Of a stretch of DNA of 64,000 nt, positions 39,715 through 49,086 are shown one piece after another. The notes under the pieces were generated by a model that saw only the letters and a program-made list of their open reading frames with translations, had not been told where the DNA came from and made no database searches. A program made the translations under genes and the position numbers. The DNA is from an uncultured Pelagibacteraceae bacterium (GTDB lineage: Bacteria > Pseudomonadota > Alphaproteobacteria > Pelagibacterales > Pelagibacteraceae): contig CACFTX010000001.1 of NCBI GenBank assembly GCA_902569405.1, positions 62,001 to 126,000 on the forward strand, given 5' to 3'. Every line of letters starts with the position of its first letter. Position 1 is the first letter of the stretch.

Positions 39715-42042
39715 TTAAGTTCTTACTTTTAATTTTTGCGGATCATAATGAGGAAATGGAACTATTTTTGCTGGAATTCTTTTCTGGTGACCGTCCATTT
39801 TTCCTACTTCAACTTCATTTCCTATTTCAGCATGTTTTGCATCTATTCTACAAAGTGCAATATTTTTATTTAAAGTTTTAGATAGCATACCGCTTGTTAT
39901 TACACCTACTTGACCTCTACCAATATGAACTGTATTGCCAGTTACTGCTGGTTCGTGACCAACTAGTTCAAGTCCTACAAGTTTTTTTTGTGGATTATTT
40001 TTTCTTTTAATTAATTCTTCTTTGCCAATGAAATCATCTTCTTTAGTTTTAAGAGGAACTGTGAATCCTATGCCTGCTTCAAAAGGATCTGTTTTATCAT
40101 CAAACTCATAACCATAAAATATTAATCCAGCTTCTATACGGACCATGTCTAAAGCTTCTAAACCTAAAGGAGATATATTAAATTCCTTACCAGCTTCAAA
40201 AACTTTATCCCAAACTGCTCCTGCATCTTTTGGATGACACCAAATTTCAAATCCTAATTCACCAGTGTAACCAGTTCTTGATACCATAATTGGTGTTCCA
40301 GTTACGGAGTCTATTCTTGCAATAGTTAATCTAAACCATTGTAAATCTTTAATTGATGGTTGTGTATCAGGCGTCCAAGCGAATTTTTCTAAAATTTTTC
40401 TGCTATTTGGCCCTTGAACTGCAATGTTATGAATTTGATCTGTTGATGATTTTACCCAAACTTTAAAATTTTTCTTTTTTGCTTGCTCCTTTAACCATTC
40501 ACCACCATATTCTTGACCACCAATCCATCTAAAATTATCTTGTCCAAATTTCATTAACGTACCGTCATCAATCATGCAGCCATTTTCGTAACACATTGCA
40601 GAGTAAACAACTTGACCCACAGATAATTTTTTTACATTACGTGTAAGAGTATATTGCATTAAATTTTCAGCATCTGGTCCTAAAATTTCAAATTTTCTAA
40701 GTGGAGATAAATCTGTAACAATCGCACTTTCTCTGCATGAAGTGTATTCTTTGATTGCACCATAATTTGTATAATTATTTGCAAGCCAATATCCATTATA
40801 GTTAATAAAATTTTTAGTTAACTTGGATGTCTTTCCATGAAAACCAGTTTCTTGAGTAAGTTTTGGTTCTGAATCTGTGTTCACTCTAAACGCTACCCCT
40901 TTCGAAATTTTTTTGTTTTTAGAATAAGTTCTAACAAATATATCAGTAGGATTCCATCCATTTGCTGGATCAACATCACAAGGACATGCTGAAGAAGCAC
41001 ATGTTAAATCTTTTAAAGCTCTAAATAATACATAATCTCCAGGTCTAGACCAAGGTTCATCAAAAGATGCAACATTATTTGCATCAATAGCTGTATTAAA
41101 AAAAAGATTAATAGCTATCCAACCTTTTCTTGGTTTTACATCAAATTTTTTTAAAGCACCGTTAAAGTTAGTAGAACAATTTATATGACCAAAGTATCCC
41201 ATGTCCTCATAATATTTTGCAGTGCATGCATAGTTGAAAGTGTCGTGTCTTCCAACTGTATCTCTTACCACTTCAATTACAGGATCATGGTTTGCATCAA
41301 AGAATTTTGAGAATAAACCAGGCATAGGGTATGCTGCACCCATAAATGTTCTAGTTGCAGTAGGATCAATTATACTTTCTATACCTTTATCAAGTTTTTT
41401 TTTATCAAAAGCTAAAAAATCTGAACACTGTCTCCCACTTGTATCAATAATTTGAATATAATCTCCTTCCTTTACATCATAAGTTTCAGCAGTCATTCTT
41501 TTAACAAATTTTTCTGAAATTGGATCATAAAGAGGTTCGGGCAAAACATATTGTTCTTCTTTTATTTCAAATTTAGCTCTATACAAAAAAACAGTTAAAC
41601 TTGTTGGTGGGTTTTGATTATGAACTTTCATTTCTGCTCCTGGAGAAGAAACCATAACAGTACATTTATCTTTTGATTTTAGAGTTATTTTTTCATCCAT
41701 TGGGCAATCTTCACTAAAAATAATTGAAGATTTTGATTTATTTAATTCAAGATTTTTTTTTTTGAATAATTTTAAAATTTTTTCATCTTGATTAATGGCT
41801 TTTTTTAAATAATCACCATTTGAATTTTCTTTTAAATTAAGGATTGATAGATCTCCTTTTCCTTTTGAATTAAATGCGATAATTTCACAAACTTGTTTTC
41901 CTTCATTATTAATAATTTCTATTTTGTCATCTGGAAAAACTTCAAGAACATTAATTCCTCCACCTTGAACTTGATATCTTTCAACTCCTGGTGGTAAAGT
42001 TCTTAAGCCAGGATTTTTTATAGCATTACTAGTAAGCGTCAT
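39715..42042 (-). CDS. tdm: Trimethylamine-N-oxide demethylase-like (DUF1989 + GcvT/aminomethyltransferase fusion)
   Basis: N-terminal DUF1989-like region with Cys-rich CASSACPCDVDPANGWNPTDI, C-terminal GcvT-like domain (MVSRTGYTGELGFEIWC); ATG 42042 preferred (MTLTSNAIKNPGLRTLPPG). Confidence 0.88.
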   Translation of the reverse strand: MTLTSNAIKNPGLRTLPPGVERYQVQGGGINVLEVFPDDKIEIINNEGKQVCEIIAFNSKGKGDLSILNLKENSNGDYLKKAINQDEKILKLFKKKNLELNKSKSSIIFSEDCPMDEKITLKSKDKCTVMVSSPGAEMKVHNQNPPTSLTVFLYRAKFEIKEEQYVLPEPLYDPISEKFVKRMTAETYDVKEGDYIQIIDTSGRQCSDFLAFDKKKLDKGIESIIDPTATRTFMGAAYPMPGLFSKFFDANHDPVIEVVRDTVGRHDTFNYACTAKYYEDMGYFGHINCSTNFNGALKKFDVKPRKGWIAINLFFNTAIDANNVASFDEPWSRPGDYVLFRALKDLTCASSACPCDVDPANGWNPTDIFVRTYSKNKKISKGVAFRVNTDSEPKLTQETGFHGKTSKLTKNFINYNGYWLANNYTNYGAIKEYTSCRESAIVTDLSPLRKFEILGPDAENLMQYTLTRNVKKLSVGQVVYSAMCYENGCMIDDGTLMKFGQDNFRWIGGQEYGGEWLKEQAKKKNFKVWVKSSTDQIHNIAVQGPNSRKILEKFAWTPDTQPSIKDLQWFRLTIARIDSVTGTPIMVSRTGYTGELGFEIWCHPKDAGAVWDKVFEAGKEFNISPLGLEALDMVRIEAGLIFYGYEFDDKTDPFEAGIGFTVPLKTKEDDFIGKEELIKRKNNPQKKLVGLELVGHEPAVTGNTVHIGRGQVGVITSGMLSKTLNKNIALCRIDAKHAEIGNEVEVGKMDGHQKRIPAKIVPFPHYDPQKLKVRT

Positions 42043-42088
42043 AAACAGTGCTCTTTTTTTATGTCTATAATATATATATATGTTCTTA

Positions 42089-42117
42089 TTGACTATAAAT
42101 TTCCTTAAGACCATAAT
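42089..42117 (+). promoter_or_regulatory. Candidate sigma70 promoter for tmoX: TTGACT-N17-CATAAT
   Basis: Read directly: ttgact at 42089-42094, cataat at 42112-42117, 17-nt spacer. Confidence 0.6.
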
Positions 42118-42140
42118 TGAGCAACTTAATATTAAGGAAA
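42100..42140. promoter_or_regulatory. 9-bp perfect inverted repeat TTTCCTTAA-N23-TTAAGGAAA, candidate operator or 5' leader hairpin
   Basis: Arms 42100-42108 and 42132-42140. Confidence 0.6.
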
Positions 42141-42150
42141 GGGGAAGAAT

Positions 42151-43119
42151 ATGAAGAATAAGAATATGCCAATGATAATTGGTCTTATTGTTCTTGTCGT
42201 TATTGGTTTAGTTTTCTTTATGCAAAGTACAGATAAATCTGCAAAGAAAGCTGGTGATAGCGCTGAACCGATTGTAATACCAACTCATAACTGGTCTAGC
42301 CAAGTAGTTATGGCCTACGTTATAGGGGGTATTTTTGAAGCTAACGGTAATAATGTTAAATATGTTCCGGCTGACTCACAAGCTGTATATGAATCAATTC
42401 GTATAGGTGATGTAACAATATCACACGAAGTTTGGGAATCTGCTTTTGGTAAATCATTTACTACTGCTCTTGATAAGGGCGGTATACTTGACTGGGGAGA
42501 TCACGAAGCAAGAACTCTTGAGGATATGGGATATCCAGATTGGGTTGCTGCTAAGTGTCCAGGTTTACCAGATTGGACAGCTTTAAAAAATCCTGACTGT
42601 GCTAAAAACTTTGTAACTCCTGACTCAGGTGGAAAAGGCCGAATGTTAGAAGGGCCTCAAACTTGGCATGGAGATTTAATACCGCAAAGGATTGACGCTT
42701 TAGGTTTAGGAGATCTTTGGGTAGTTAAATTTGCTGGAAGTGCAGACGCACTTTGGGCAGAATTAGCTGCAGCTAAAAAAGAAGATAGAGGTACGATAAT
42801 TTTTAACTGGACACCAAACTTTACAGATGGTGCTGGTTTTACATTTATAAAGTTCCCTCCGTATACAGCTGGTTGTAGACCAGAAGATGGTGGTGATGGT
42901 AAATGTGGTTCTCCAGATGGTTATTTGAAAAAGGCTGTTAATGCAGACTTTCCAAAAACTCATCCGGGAGCAGCAGACATTTTCAAGAAAATGTCGTTCT
43001 CTACAGGTCAAATTGGTGCAATGGCAGCTTTAGTTGACCTTGACAAAATGACTCATGAAGATGCAGCTAAAAAATGGTTAGCTGACAACGAGTCAGTTTG
43101 GAAAGCTTGGATGAACTAA
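42151..43119 (+). CDS. tmoX: ABC transporter substrate-binding protein, glycine betaine/TMAO type
   Basis: IVIPTHNWSSQVVMAYVIGGIFEANGNNVKYV OpuAC-like start; divergent from tdm, with transporter genes tmoV and tmoW downstream. Confidence 0.85.
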   Translation: MKNKNMPMIIGLIVLVVIGLVFFMQSTDKSAKKAGDSAEPIVIPTHNWSSQVVMAYVIGGIFEANGNNVKYVPADSQAVYESIRIGDVTISHEVWESAFGKSFTTALDKGGILDWGDHEARTLEDMGYPDWVAAKCPGLPDWTALKNPDCAKNFVTPDSGGKGRMLEGPQTWHGDLIPQRIDALGLGDLWVVKFAGSADALWAELAAAKKEDRGTIIFNWTPNFTDGAGFTFIKFPPYTAGCRPEDGGDGKCGSPDGYLKKAVNADFPKTHPGAADIFKKMSFSTGQIGAMAALVDLDKMTHEDAAKKWLADNESVWKAWMN

Positions 43120-43150
43120 TTATAGTGAATCAAGGCTAACAAATTTTAAT

Positions 43151-43187
43151 CTCCCCCAACTGTGTATGTTGGGGGGGATTTTTTTTT
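43151..43187 (+). terminator. Intrinsic terminator after tmoX
   Basis: CCCCCAAC tgtgtat GTTGGGGG stem followed by 9 T. Confidence 0.9.
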
Positions 43188-43212
43188 ATAAAATTTTGTG
43201 TAAAATGTAACA

Positions 43213-43590
43213 ATGAAAAAATATCTTTTTATCATATTTTTAAGTTTTTTAATTTCATCTTCAGCCTCAGCTCGTAAAGTAGGATGTAAAGAAGGAAATT
43301 GTGAGAATGGTTTTGGATTGTGGGTTTCTACAGATGGTACAACTTACGAAGGAGAGTGGGCTGGAACAAAAAAAAATGGTCAAGGAATTGAAACTTGGCC
43401 TAATGGATATATTTACAAAGGTGGATTTAAAAATAGTGAGTGGAGTGGGCAAGGCACTTTAATTTTTCCAAACGGTGCAACTTATGAAGGGGAATGGGCC
43501 AAAGGTTTCATGAATGGTAAAGGAACATTTACTTGGTCAGATGGTAAGCAAAAAACAGGAATTTGGAAAAATGGAAAATTGCAAGAGTAA
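43213..43590 (+). CDS. MORN-repeat protein with signal peptide
   Basis: Signal peptide MKKYLFIIFLSFLISSSASA; repeats TTYEGEWAGTKKNGQGIETWPNG, ATYEGEWAKGFMNGKGTFTWSDG. Confidence 0.85.
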   Translation: MKKYLFIIFLSFLISSSASARKVGCKEGNCENGFGLWVSTDGTTYEGEWAGTKKNGQGIETWPNGYIYKGGFKNSEWSGQGTLIFPNGATYEGEWAKGFMNGKGTFTWSDGKQKTGIWKNGKLQE

Positions 43591-43598
43591 TTATAACA

Positions 43599-44150
43599 AT
43601 GTTAGAAAAAAAATATTTTAATAAATTAAAAGAATTATCTGAACCCACAAGAGAATTGTTTGGTCTAGTTTCAATAACAGTTTTTGTAATTCTATCTTTT
43701 GCTATTTTAAATATTTATTGGGGTGGGGGTGACGAATTAATTAGAAAAATGAAAATAGAAGAAAAGAGAATTGCAGAAGAAAAAAAACTAAATGAAGTTA
43801 TATCGAGTCTTCCATCAGGTATTGTTGTATTCTATGATGGATCTAAACATTATAAACTTTCCAAAGAACAATACGAGGCAGTTTGTAAAATAACTAAACT
43901 TATTCCACAACGTGCTATTATGGCTGCCCATTTTTTAAATCACAAAGCTTACGAATTATATACTATCAATGGTAATAAAATTGATGATACTTTTGTCAAA
44001 TGGGACAAAGATAAAAATAAATGTTTTGCTGGTTACACCGTAAGTGGAAGTAATGTTGGAGTGAATGAAACAGCAAATGTTTATGGAGAAGTTTTAAGTT
44101 TTTTAAGTACGGGTATAGATACTAGAGTTTATTTTATTAAAAATTTTTAG
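43599..44150 (+). CDS. Hypothetical single-TM protein
   Basis: ATG 43599 (MLEKKYFNKLKELSEPTRELFGLVSITVFVILSFAILNIYWGGG); the ORF track start at 43563 is upstream of it. Confidence 0.7.
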   Translation: MLEKKYFNKLKELSEPTRELFGLVSITVFVILSFAILNIYWGGGDELIRKMKIEEKRIAEEKKLNEVISSLPSGIVVFYDGSKHYKLSKEQYEAVCKITKLIPQRAIMAAHFLNHKAYELYTINGNKIDDTFVKWDKDKNKCFAGYTVSGSNVGVNETANVYGEVLSFLSTGIDTRVYFIKNF

Positions 44151-44214
44151 GGAGGGAAAACAACAATTATATAGATTTTATTTTTACTGAATATCGTATA
44201 ACTTGTTAAACGAA

Positions 44215-45246
44215 ATGAGCGATGCTGTAATTAAGTGTGAATCTGTCTACAAAATATTTGGTGCGAATGCCAAAAAAATGCTCCAAGAAGCAAATGGAAA
44301 TGTAGATGCTAAAACATTCCAAGAAAATGGATGCATTGTAGGTGTGAACAATGCTTCTTTTGAAGTTTCAAAAGGAGAAATGTTGGTTGTAATGGGATTG
44401 TCTGGTTCAGGAAAATCTACATTATTAAGATGTATTTCTAGACTAACAGATGCAACTGGCGGGAAAATTTATATAGAGGGTCAAGATTTACTCTCATTAA
44501 AAGATAAAGAGTTAATTGAACTTAGAAGAAATAAAATGGGAATGGTTTTTCAGAGTTTTGCTTTGCTTCCACATAAAACAGTTTTGGAAAATATTGCTTT
44601 TCCACTTCAAATCAAAGGAATAGAGACAGAGAAGAGTATTAATAAAGCTATGGATATGGTTAAACTTGTTGGTCTTGATGGAAGAGAAAATTATTTTCCA
44701 AGAGAACTTTCAGGTGGACAACAACAAAGAGTAGGTATCGCTCGATCATTAGCTGTGGAACCTGATATTTGGTTTTTAGATGAACCTTTTTCTGCACTAG
44801 ATCCCTTAATTAGAAAAGAAATGCAAGATGAATTTTTAAGACTTCAAGAAAAATTAAAAAAAACAATCATGTTTATTACTCATGATTTTGATGAAGCATT
44901 AAAACTTGCTGATCGTATAGCAATTATGAAAGATGGAATAATTGAACAGTTAGACACTCCAGCAAAAATTGTTTTAAATCCAGCAACTGAATATGTAAAA
45001 AAATTTACTGAAGAAGTGCCAAGAGAAAAAGTTTTAATAATAGAAGATGTAATGGATGCGCCAACCTCAGAAAATTTAAGCGATCTAAAAGTTTCAAAAG
45101 ACGAAATAATAGAAAATGTAGCTGAAAAGATTTTATCACAAGAAAAGTCTGTAGGTGTAACTGACGAAAATAATAAAATTGTTGGTACAGTTCATCCTTC
45201 TAAAATAATTCATACTGTTTTTGGAGGAAGAAAAGAAAGCAGTTAA
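44215..45246 (+). CDS. tmoV: ABC transporter ATP-binding protein, betaine/proline/TMAO type
   Basis: GLSGSGKSTLLRCISRL, LSGGQQQRVGIARSLA, C-terminal CBS-like region; ATG 44215 preferred over TTG 44203. Confidence 0.87.
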   Translation: MSDAVIKCESVYKIFGANAKKMLQEANGNVDAKTFQENGCIVGVNNASFEVSKGEMLVVMGLSGSGKSTLLRCISRLTDATGGKIYIEGQDLLSLKDKELIELRRNKMGMVFQSFALLPHKTVLENIAFPLQIKGIETEKSINKAMDMVKLVGLDGRENYFPRELSGGQQQRVGIARSLAVEPDIWFLDEPFSALDPLIRKEMQDEFLRLQEKLKKTIMFITHDFDEALKLADRIAIMKDGIIEQLDTPAKIVLNPATEYVKKFTEEVPREKVLIIEDVMDAPTSENLSDLKVSKDEIIENVAEKILSQEKSVGVTDENNKIVGTVHPSKIIHTVFGGRKESS

Positions 45247-45249
45247 ATT

Positions 45250-47403
45250 ATGGAATTATTAAAAAAATATCCAAAATTATTTCAATGGTTATTTTTGTTA
45301 ATTGTATTTTTTGCCTTATGTTTTGCAATTGATGTTCCTGAAACCTATAAATTTATAAGAGGTCAAGCTGAATTTATTAAAGACCCTAACCAAAGTACTT
45401 ACATACTTTTTGGTAAAGAAGTAAGATATTACGCATTTGACAATTTCTGGAGGTTACCTCCTTTACTTGGATGGTTGCCTATTTGGATAAATGATGGTCT
45501 ATTTTTCCTATTGAATGAATGGATGCCAATGGAATTTTGGGATTCTGCTACACAAGAATATAAAACTCGACCTTTAGTATTGCAAATATCAAGAAACATA
45601 ACCGCGTTTATGACATTTCTTATTGAATTAATTAGAGAAATTTTATTAGGTGGCGTTGAAACAATTGTTGCATTTACAAGTTGGAATTTTGTAAGTGCAT
45701 ATCCTTGGGCAAAATTACCAGGCTTACCTTGGACAATTGTTGCCGCGGGTGCAGCGATCTTAGCTTACAAATTGAGTGGTAAGGGCTTAGCTATATTTGC
45801 TGCTTTAGTAATGATTTATATTTCAGTGTTTGGTCAATGGAAACCTTCAATGCAAACACTTTCTTTTATTTTGGTAGCAGCACCACTTTCTTTTATTTTT
45901 GGATTAAGTTTAGGTGTTATGGCTTATAAGAGCAAACGAGTTGAGAAAGCATTATATCCAATACTTTTAGTTATGCAGACTATGCCTCAATATGCTGTTC
46001 TAGTCCCAGCAATGGTTCTGTTTGGCATTGGTGATCATGCTGCAGTTATAATAACAATGGTTGTTGCTATTCCACCAATGATTCTATTAACTTTGATAGG
46101 TCTTAGGGGAGTATCTCCAGAAGTTATTGAAGCTGGTAAAATGAGTGGATGTAGTAATTGGCAACTTTTAACTGAGGTATTAATTCCAACTGCCAGAAGA
46201 GATATTTTGATTGGTGTTAACCAAGTCATTATGGTTTGCTTTTCTATGGCGGTTATTTCAGCTTTTATAGGTGCCAAGGGTTTAGGATGGAATTTATTGT
46301 TGGCTTTAAATCAATTAAATATTGGTTTGGCATTAGAAGCAGGCTTATGTATTAGTTTGATTGCAATACTTCTAGACAAAATGTCTTTAGCTTGGGCTAA
46401 TAAGCAAACTGATTATTTTGGTAATCTGACATTTTATCAGCGTTATAAAAATACAATATTTTTTGGTGGAGCTGTGTTGATTGGTGCGATACTTGCTATT
46501 TTTGGATCTTTTTTCTTTAAAGAAGGCTTTAATTATTTATATGAGGTTCCTCACAATAAAGGAATATCAACCGCAGATTTCTGGAACAAAGGTGTTGATT
46601 GGATCTTTGATACGTTCTTCGTGTACATAAAAGCATTTAATACATGGTTAATTACAGAAGTTCTTCAGCCAATGAGAGCGTTGTATCTAAGAATGCCGGC
46701 AGTTGCTACTTTAGTATTAGTTGTTGGTGCAGGCTATATAATTGGTGGAATTCGTTCAGCTTTTACAGTGGGTGGATTAACATTATTTATAGCTCTAAGT
46801 CCTTGGTGGGATAGAGCATTAGTAACAACTTATATGGCAACTTTTGGAGTCATTATATCTTGTACAATTGGATTTATAGTGGGAACTTTATGTCAACAAA
46901 ATAAATATACTACAAATTTTATGTTAGGAGTTTGTGATATTTTTCAAACATTTCCATCGTTTGTATACCTAATTCCAGTAATGATGTTATTTGGAGTTAC
47001 AGACACTTCAGTATTAATTGCCGTAATTGTTTATGCAACTATACCTGCAACAAGATATACTATTGAGGGGTTAAGAAGTGTTCCGGCTGCTTTGCATGAT
47101 GCAGCTACAATGTCGGGTGTAACGAAATTACAAAGATTATTCAAAATAGAATTTCCTTTAGCATTTCCACATATGATGCTTGGATTAAATCAAACAATAG
47201 TATTTGCTTTATTTATGGTAATTATAGGAGCATTTATAGGAACCGAAGATCTAGGACAATATATTTTAAAAGCTTTATCTGATAAGGCAGGTGGTGGCAA
47301 AGGATTGGTGCTTGGAATTTGTGTTGCTTTTATAGGCCTTATATTTGATAATTTAATTCGTACTTGGGTAGAAAAAAGAAAAAAACATCTTGGTATAGAC
47401 TAA
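45250..47403 (+). CDS. tmoW: ABC transporter permease with two fused membrane domains
   Basis: 717 aa; two EAA-like loops (EAGKMSGCSNWQLLTEVLIPTARRDILIG and HDAATMSGVTKLQRLFKIEFPLAFPHMMLG). Confidence 0.85.
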   Translation: MELLKKYPKLFQWLFLLIVFFALCFAIDVPETYKFIRGQAEFIKDPNQSTYILFGKEVRYYAFDNFWRLPPLLGWLPIWINDGLFFLLNEWMPMEFWDSATQEYKTRPLVLQISRNITAFMTFLIELIREILLGGVETIVAFTSWNFVSAYPWAKLPGLPWTIVAAGAAILAYKLSGKGLAIFAALVMIYISVFGQWKPSMQTLSFILVAAPLSFIFGLSLGVMAYKSKRVEKALYPILLVMQTMPQYAVLVPAMVLFGIGDHAAVIITMVVAIPPMILLTLIGLRGVSPEVIEAGKMSGCSNWQLLTEVLIPTARRDILIGVNQVIMVCFSMAVISAFIGAKGLGWNLLLALNQLNIGLALEAGLCISLIAILLDKMSLAWANKQTDYFGNLTFYQRYKNTIFFGGAVLIGAILAIFGSFFFKEGFNYLYEVPHNKGISTADFWNKGVDWIFDTFFVYIKAFNTWLITEVLQPMRALYLRMPAVATLVLVVGAGYIIGGIRSAFTVGGLTLFIALSPWWDRALVTTYMATFGVIISCTIGFIVGTLCQQNKYTTNFMLGVCDIFQTFPSFVYLIPVMMLFGVTDTSVLIAVIVYATIPATRYTIEGLRSVPAALHDAATMSGVTKLQRLFKIEFPLAFPHMMLGLNQTIVFALFMVIIGAFIGTEDLGQYILKALSDKAGGGKGLVLGICVAFIGLIFDNLIRTWVEKRKKHLGID

Positions 47404-47433
47404 AATTATTATTTAATTTTAAGTTAATTAGAA

Positions 47434-47598
47434 ATGAATACTAAAGTTATAAATATTATTGGTTGGGTTTTGTTTTTGATTTCTTCAATTGGTTTTATTA
47501 TGTCTAGTTTTGGAAATTTCTGGGCTATGTTTGGAAGTATTTTCTTTTTATTCGGTTGTTTGGTTTTTTTAATTCCTTATTTCAAGAAAAAAGATTAA
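47434..47598 (+). CDS. Small ORF, 54-aa two-TM protein (not in the ORF track)
   Basis: Manual translation MNTKVINIIGWVLFLISSIGFIMSSFGNFWAMFGSIFFLFGCLVFLIPYFKKKD*. Confidence 0.5.
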   Translation: MNTKVINIIGWVLFLISSIGFIMSSFGNFWAMFGSIFFLFGCLVFLIPYFKKKD

Positions 47599-47617
47599 TT
47601 TATTTTTTATAGTATTA

Positions 47618-48958
47618 TTATTTTTTTGATTGATTTAAAAAAACTTTTGAAGAGTCATCCATTGCTGTTGCCCATGGCGTATGATGAATAGGAGCAATAG
47701 ATCCTGTAACAGGTGAAGAGAAAGATTTATTTCTATAAGTCATAATATCTTCTACTTTGTGATGTTCCCATTCTTTAAAATGTTTTCTAATCAACTCAAA
47801 GTCAATTTTTGGATAATCTGATAACTCATGAAGTTCTTTTGTATACTCTGTTTGAAAATCTATCATTTGATCAGGATTTTCTAACTTTTCTTCTAATGCA
47901 ACCCATTTATTTATATCTTTTTCTATTTTTGATTTATTTGGAATCTTAATTTTACCCATAATAACATCTCTTGCATACCAAGCTTGACAATCAAACATAT
48001 TAAAAGTGTGAAATTGATCTTGCATACCTAAATAAATTAATTTGTGATTATCTTGCCATACAACTCCTTTATAGAGTTTTGGTGGATATAGTCTGTTTCT
48101 AGTTTTTAGTTTAAGGTCTTCAGTTAAAAAAGGGAAATGATGGAGATAGCCAGAGCACAAAATTATTGCATCAGCTTCTTGCTTGTGACCATCTTTGAAA
48201 ATTGCTTTATTTCCATCTAGTTTATCTAAATAATGTACTTCCTTAACTCCGTTAGGCCATTTAAATCCCATTGGATTATTTCTGTAGCCTATAGTTACGC
48301 TTTTAGCACCATATTTGTGACACTGGAGAGCAACATCTTCAGCCGAATAACTGCTTCCTAAAACAATAACATTTTTTCCTCTAAACTCTTCTGCATCTCT
48401 AAAATCATGTGAATGTAAGATTCTACCTGGAAAGGATTTCATTCCTGGGTATTCTGGGATAAAAGGAACAGAAAAATGACCAGTAGATACTACCACATAA
48501 TCAAAAACATCTTTTGAAAATTTATCATTTTTTTTGTCGTGAGAAGTAATTTCAAAATTATTTCCATTAAAAACAACAGCAGAAACACTGGTGTTAAATC
48601 TTACTTTATTTTTTAAATTACCTTTTTTTACTCTACCAGTTATATAATCATATAAAACTTCTCTCGGTGGGAATGATGGAATTTGCTTTCCAAAATGTTC
48701 ATCAAATGAATAGTCGGCAAATTCTAAACACTCTTTAGGACCATTTGACCATAGATATCTATACATACTATTAGGAACTGGATCACCATATTGATCAGAA
48801 CCTGTTCTCCAACTATAATTCCACAAACCTCCCCAATCTTCTTGTTTATCGAAGCATGTTATTTGAGGGATTTTTTCACCTTTTTTTTCAGCTTGTTCAA
48901 AAGATCTCAACATAGACAAACCACATGGTCCCGCACCTATAATTGCTACTTTTGTCAT
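47618..48958 (-). CDS. tmm: Trimethylamine monooxygenase (flavin-containing monooxygenase family)
   Basis: GAGPCGLSMLRSFEQA, VVSTGHFSVPFIPEYPG (FMO-type FxGxxxHxxx region), second Rossmann VLGSSYSAEDVALQC, C-terminal HHTPWATAMDDS. Confidence 0.9.
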   Translation of the reverse strand: MTKVAIIGAGPCGLSMLRSFEQAEKKGEKIPQITCFDKQEDWGGLWNYSWRTGSDQYGDPVPNSMYRYLWSNGPKECLEFADYSFDEHFGKQIPSFPPREVLYDYITGRVKKGNLKNKVRFNTSVSAVVFNGNNFEITSHDKKNDKFSKDVFDYVVVSTGHFSVPFIPEYPGMKSFPGRILHSHDFRDAEEFRGKNVIVLGSSYSAEDVALQCHKYGAKSVTIGYRNNPMGFKWPNGVKEVHYLDKLDGNKAIFKDGHKQEADAIILCSGYLHHFPFLTEDLKLKTRNRLYPPKLYKGVVWQDNHKLIYLGMQDQFHTFNMFDCQAWYARDVIMGKIKIPNKSKIEKDINKWVALEEKLENPDQMIDFQTEYTKELHELSDYPKIDFELIRKHFKEWEHHKVEDIMTYRNKSFSSPVTGSIAPIHHTPWATAMDDSSKVFLNQSKK

Positions 48959-49086
48959 AAAATTTTTTACTTAGATTAAATTTATAAATGTATTTTACTA
49001 ACAAAATACTAATAATTGAAATAATATTTTATTATGAAAATTAACTTATTATCTCACTTTTCTATGGCCAGAAAAGCATTAAAATA

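Noticed and set aside
43171-43187. G7 plus T9 homopolymer run as a phase-variable tract
   Set aside because: Lies outside coding sequence and is explained by the 3' half of an intrinsic terminator.
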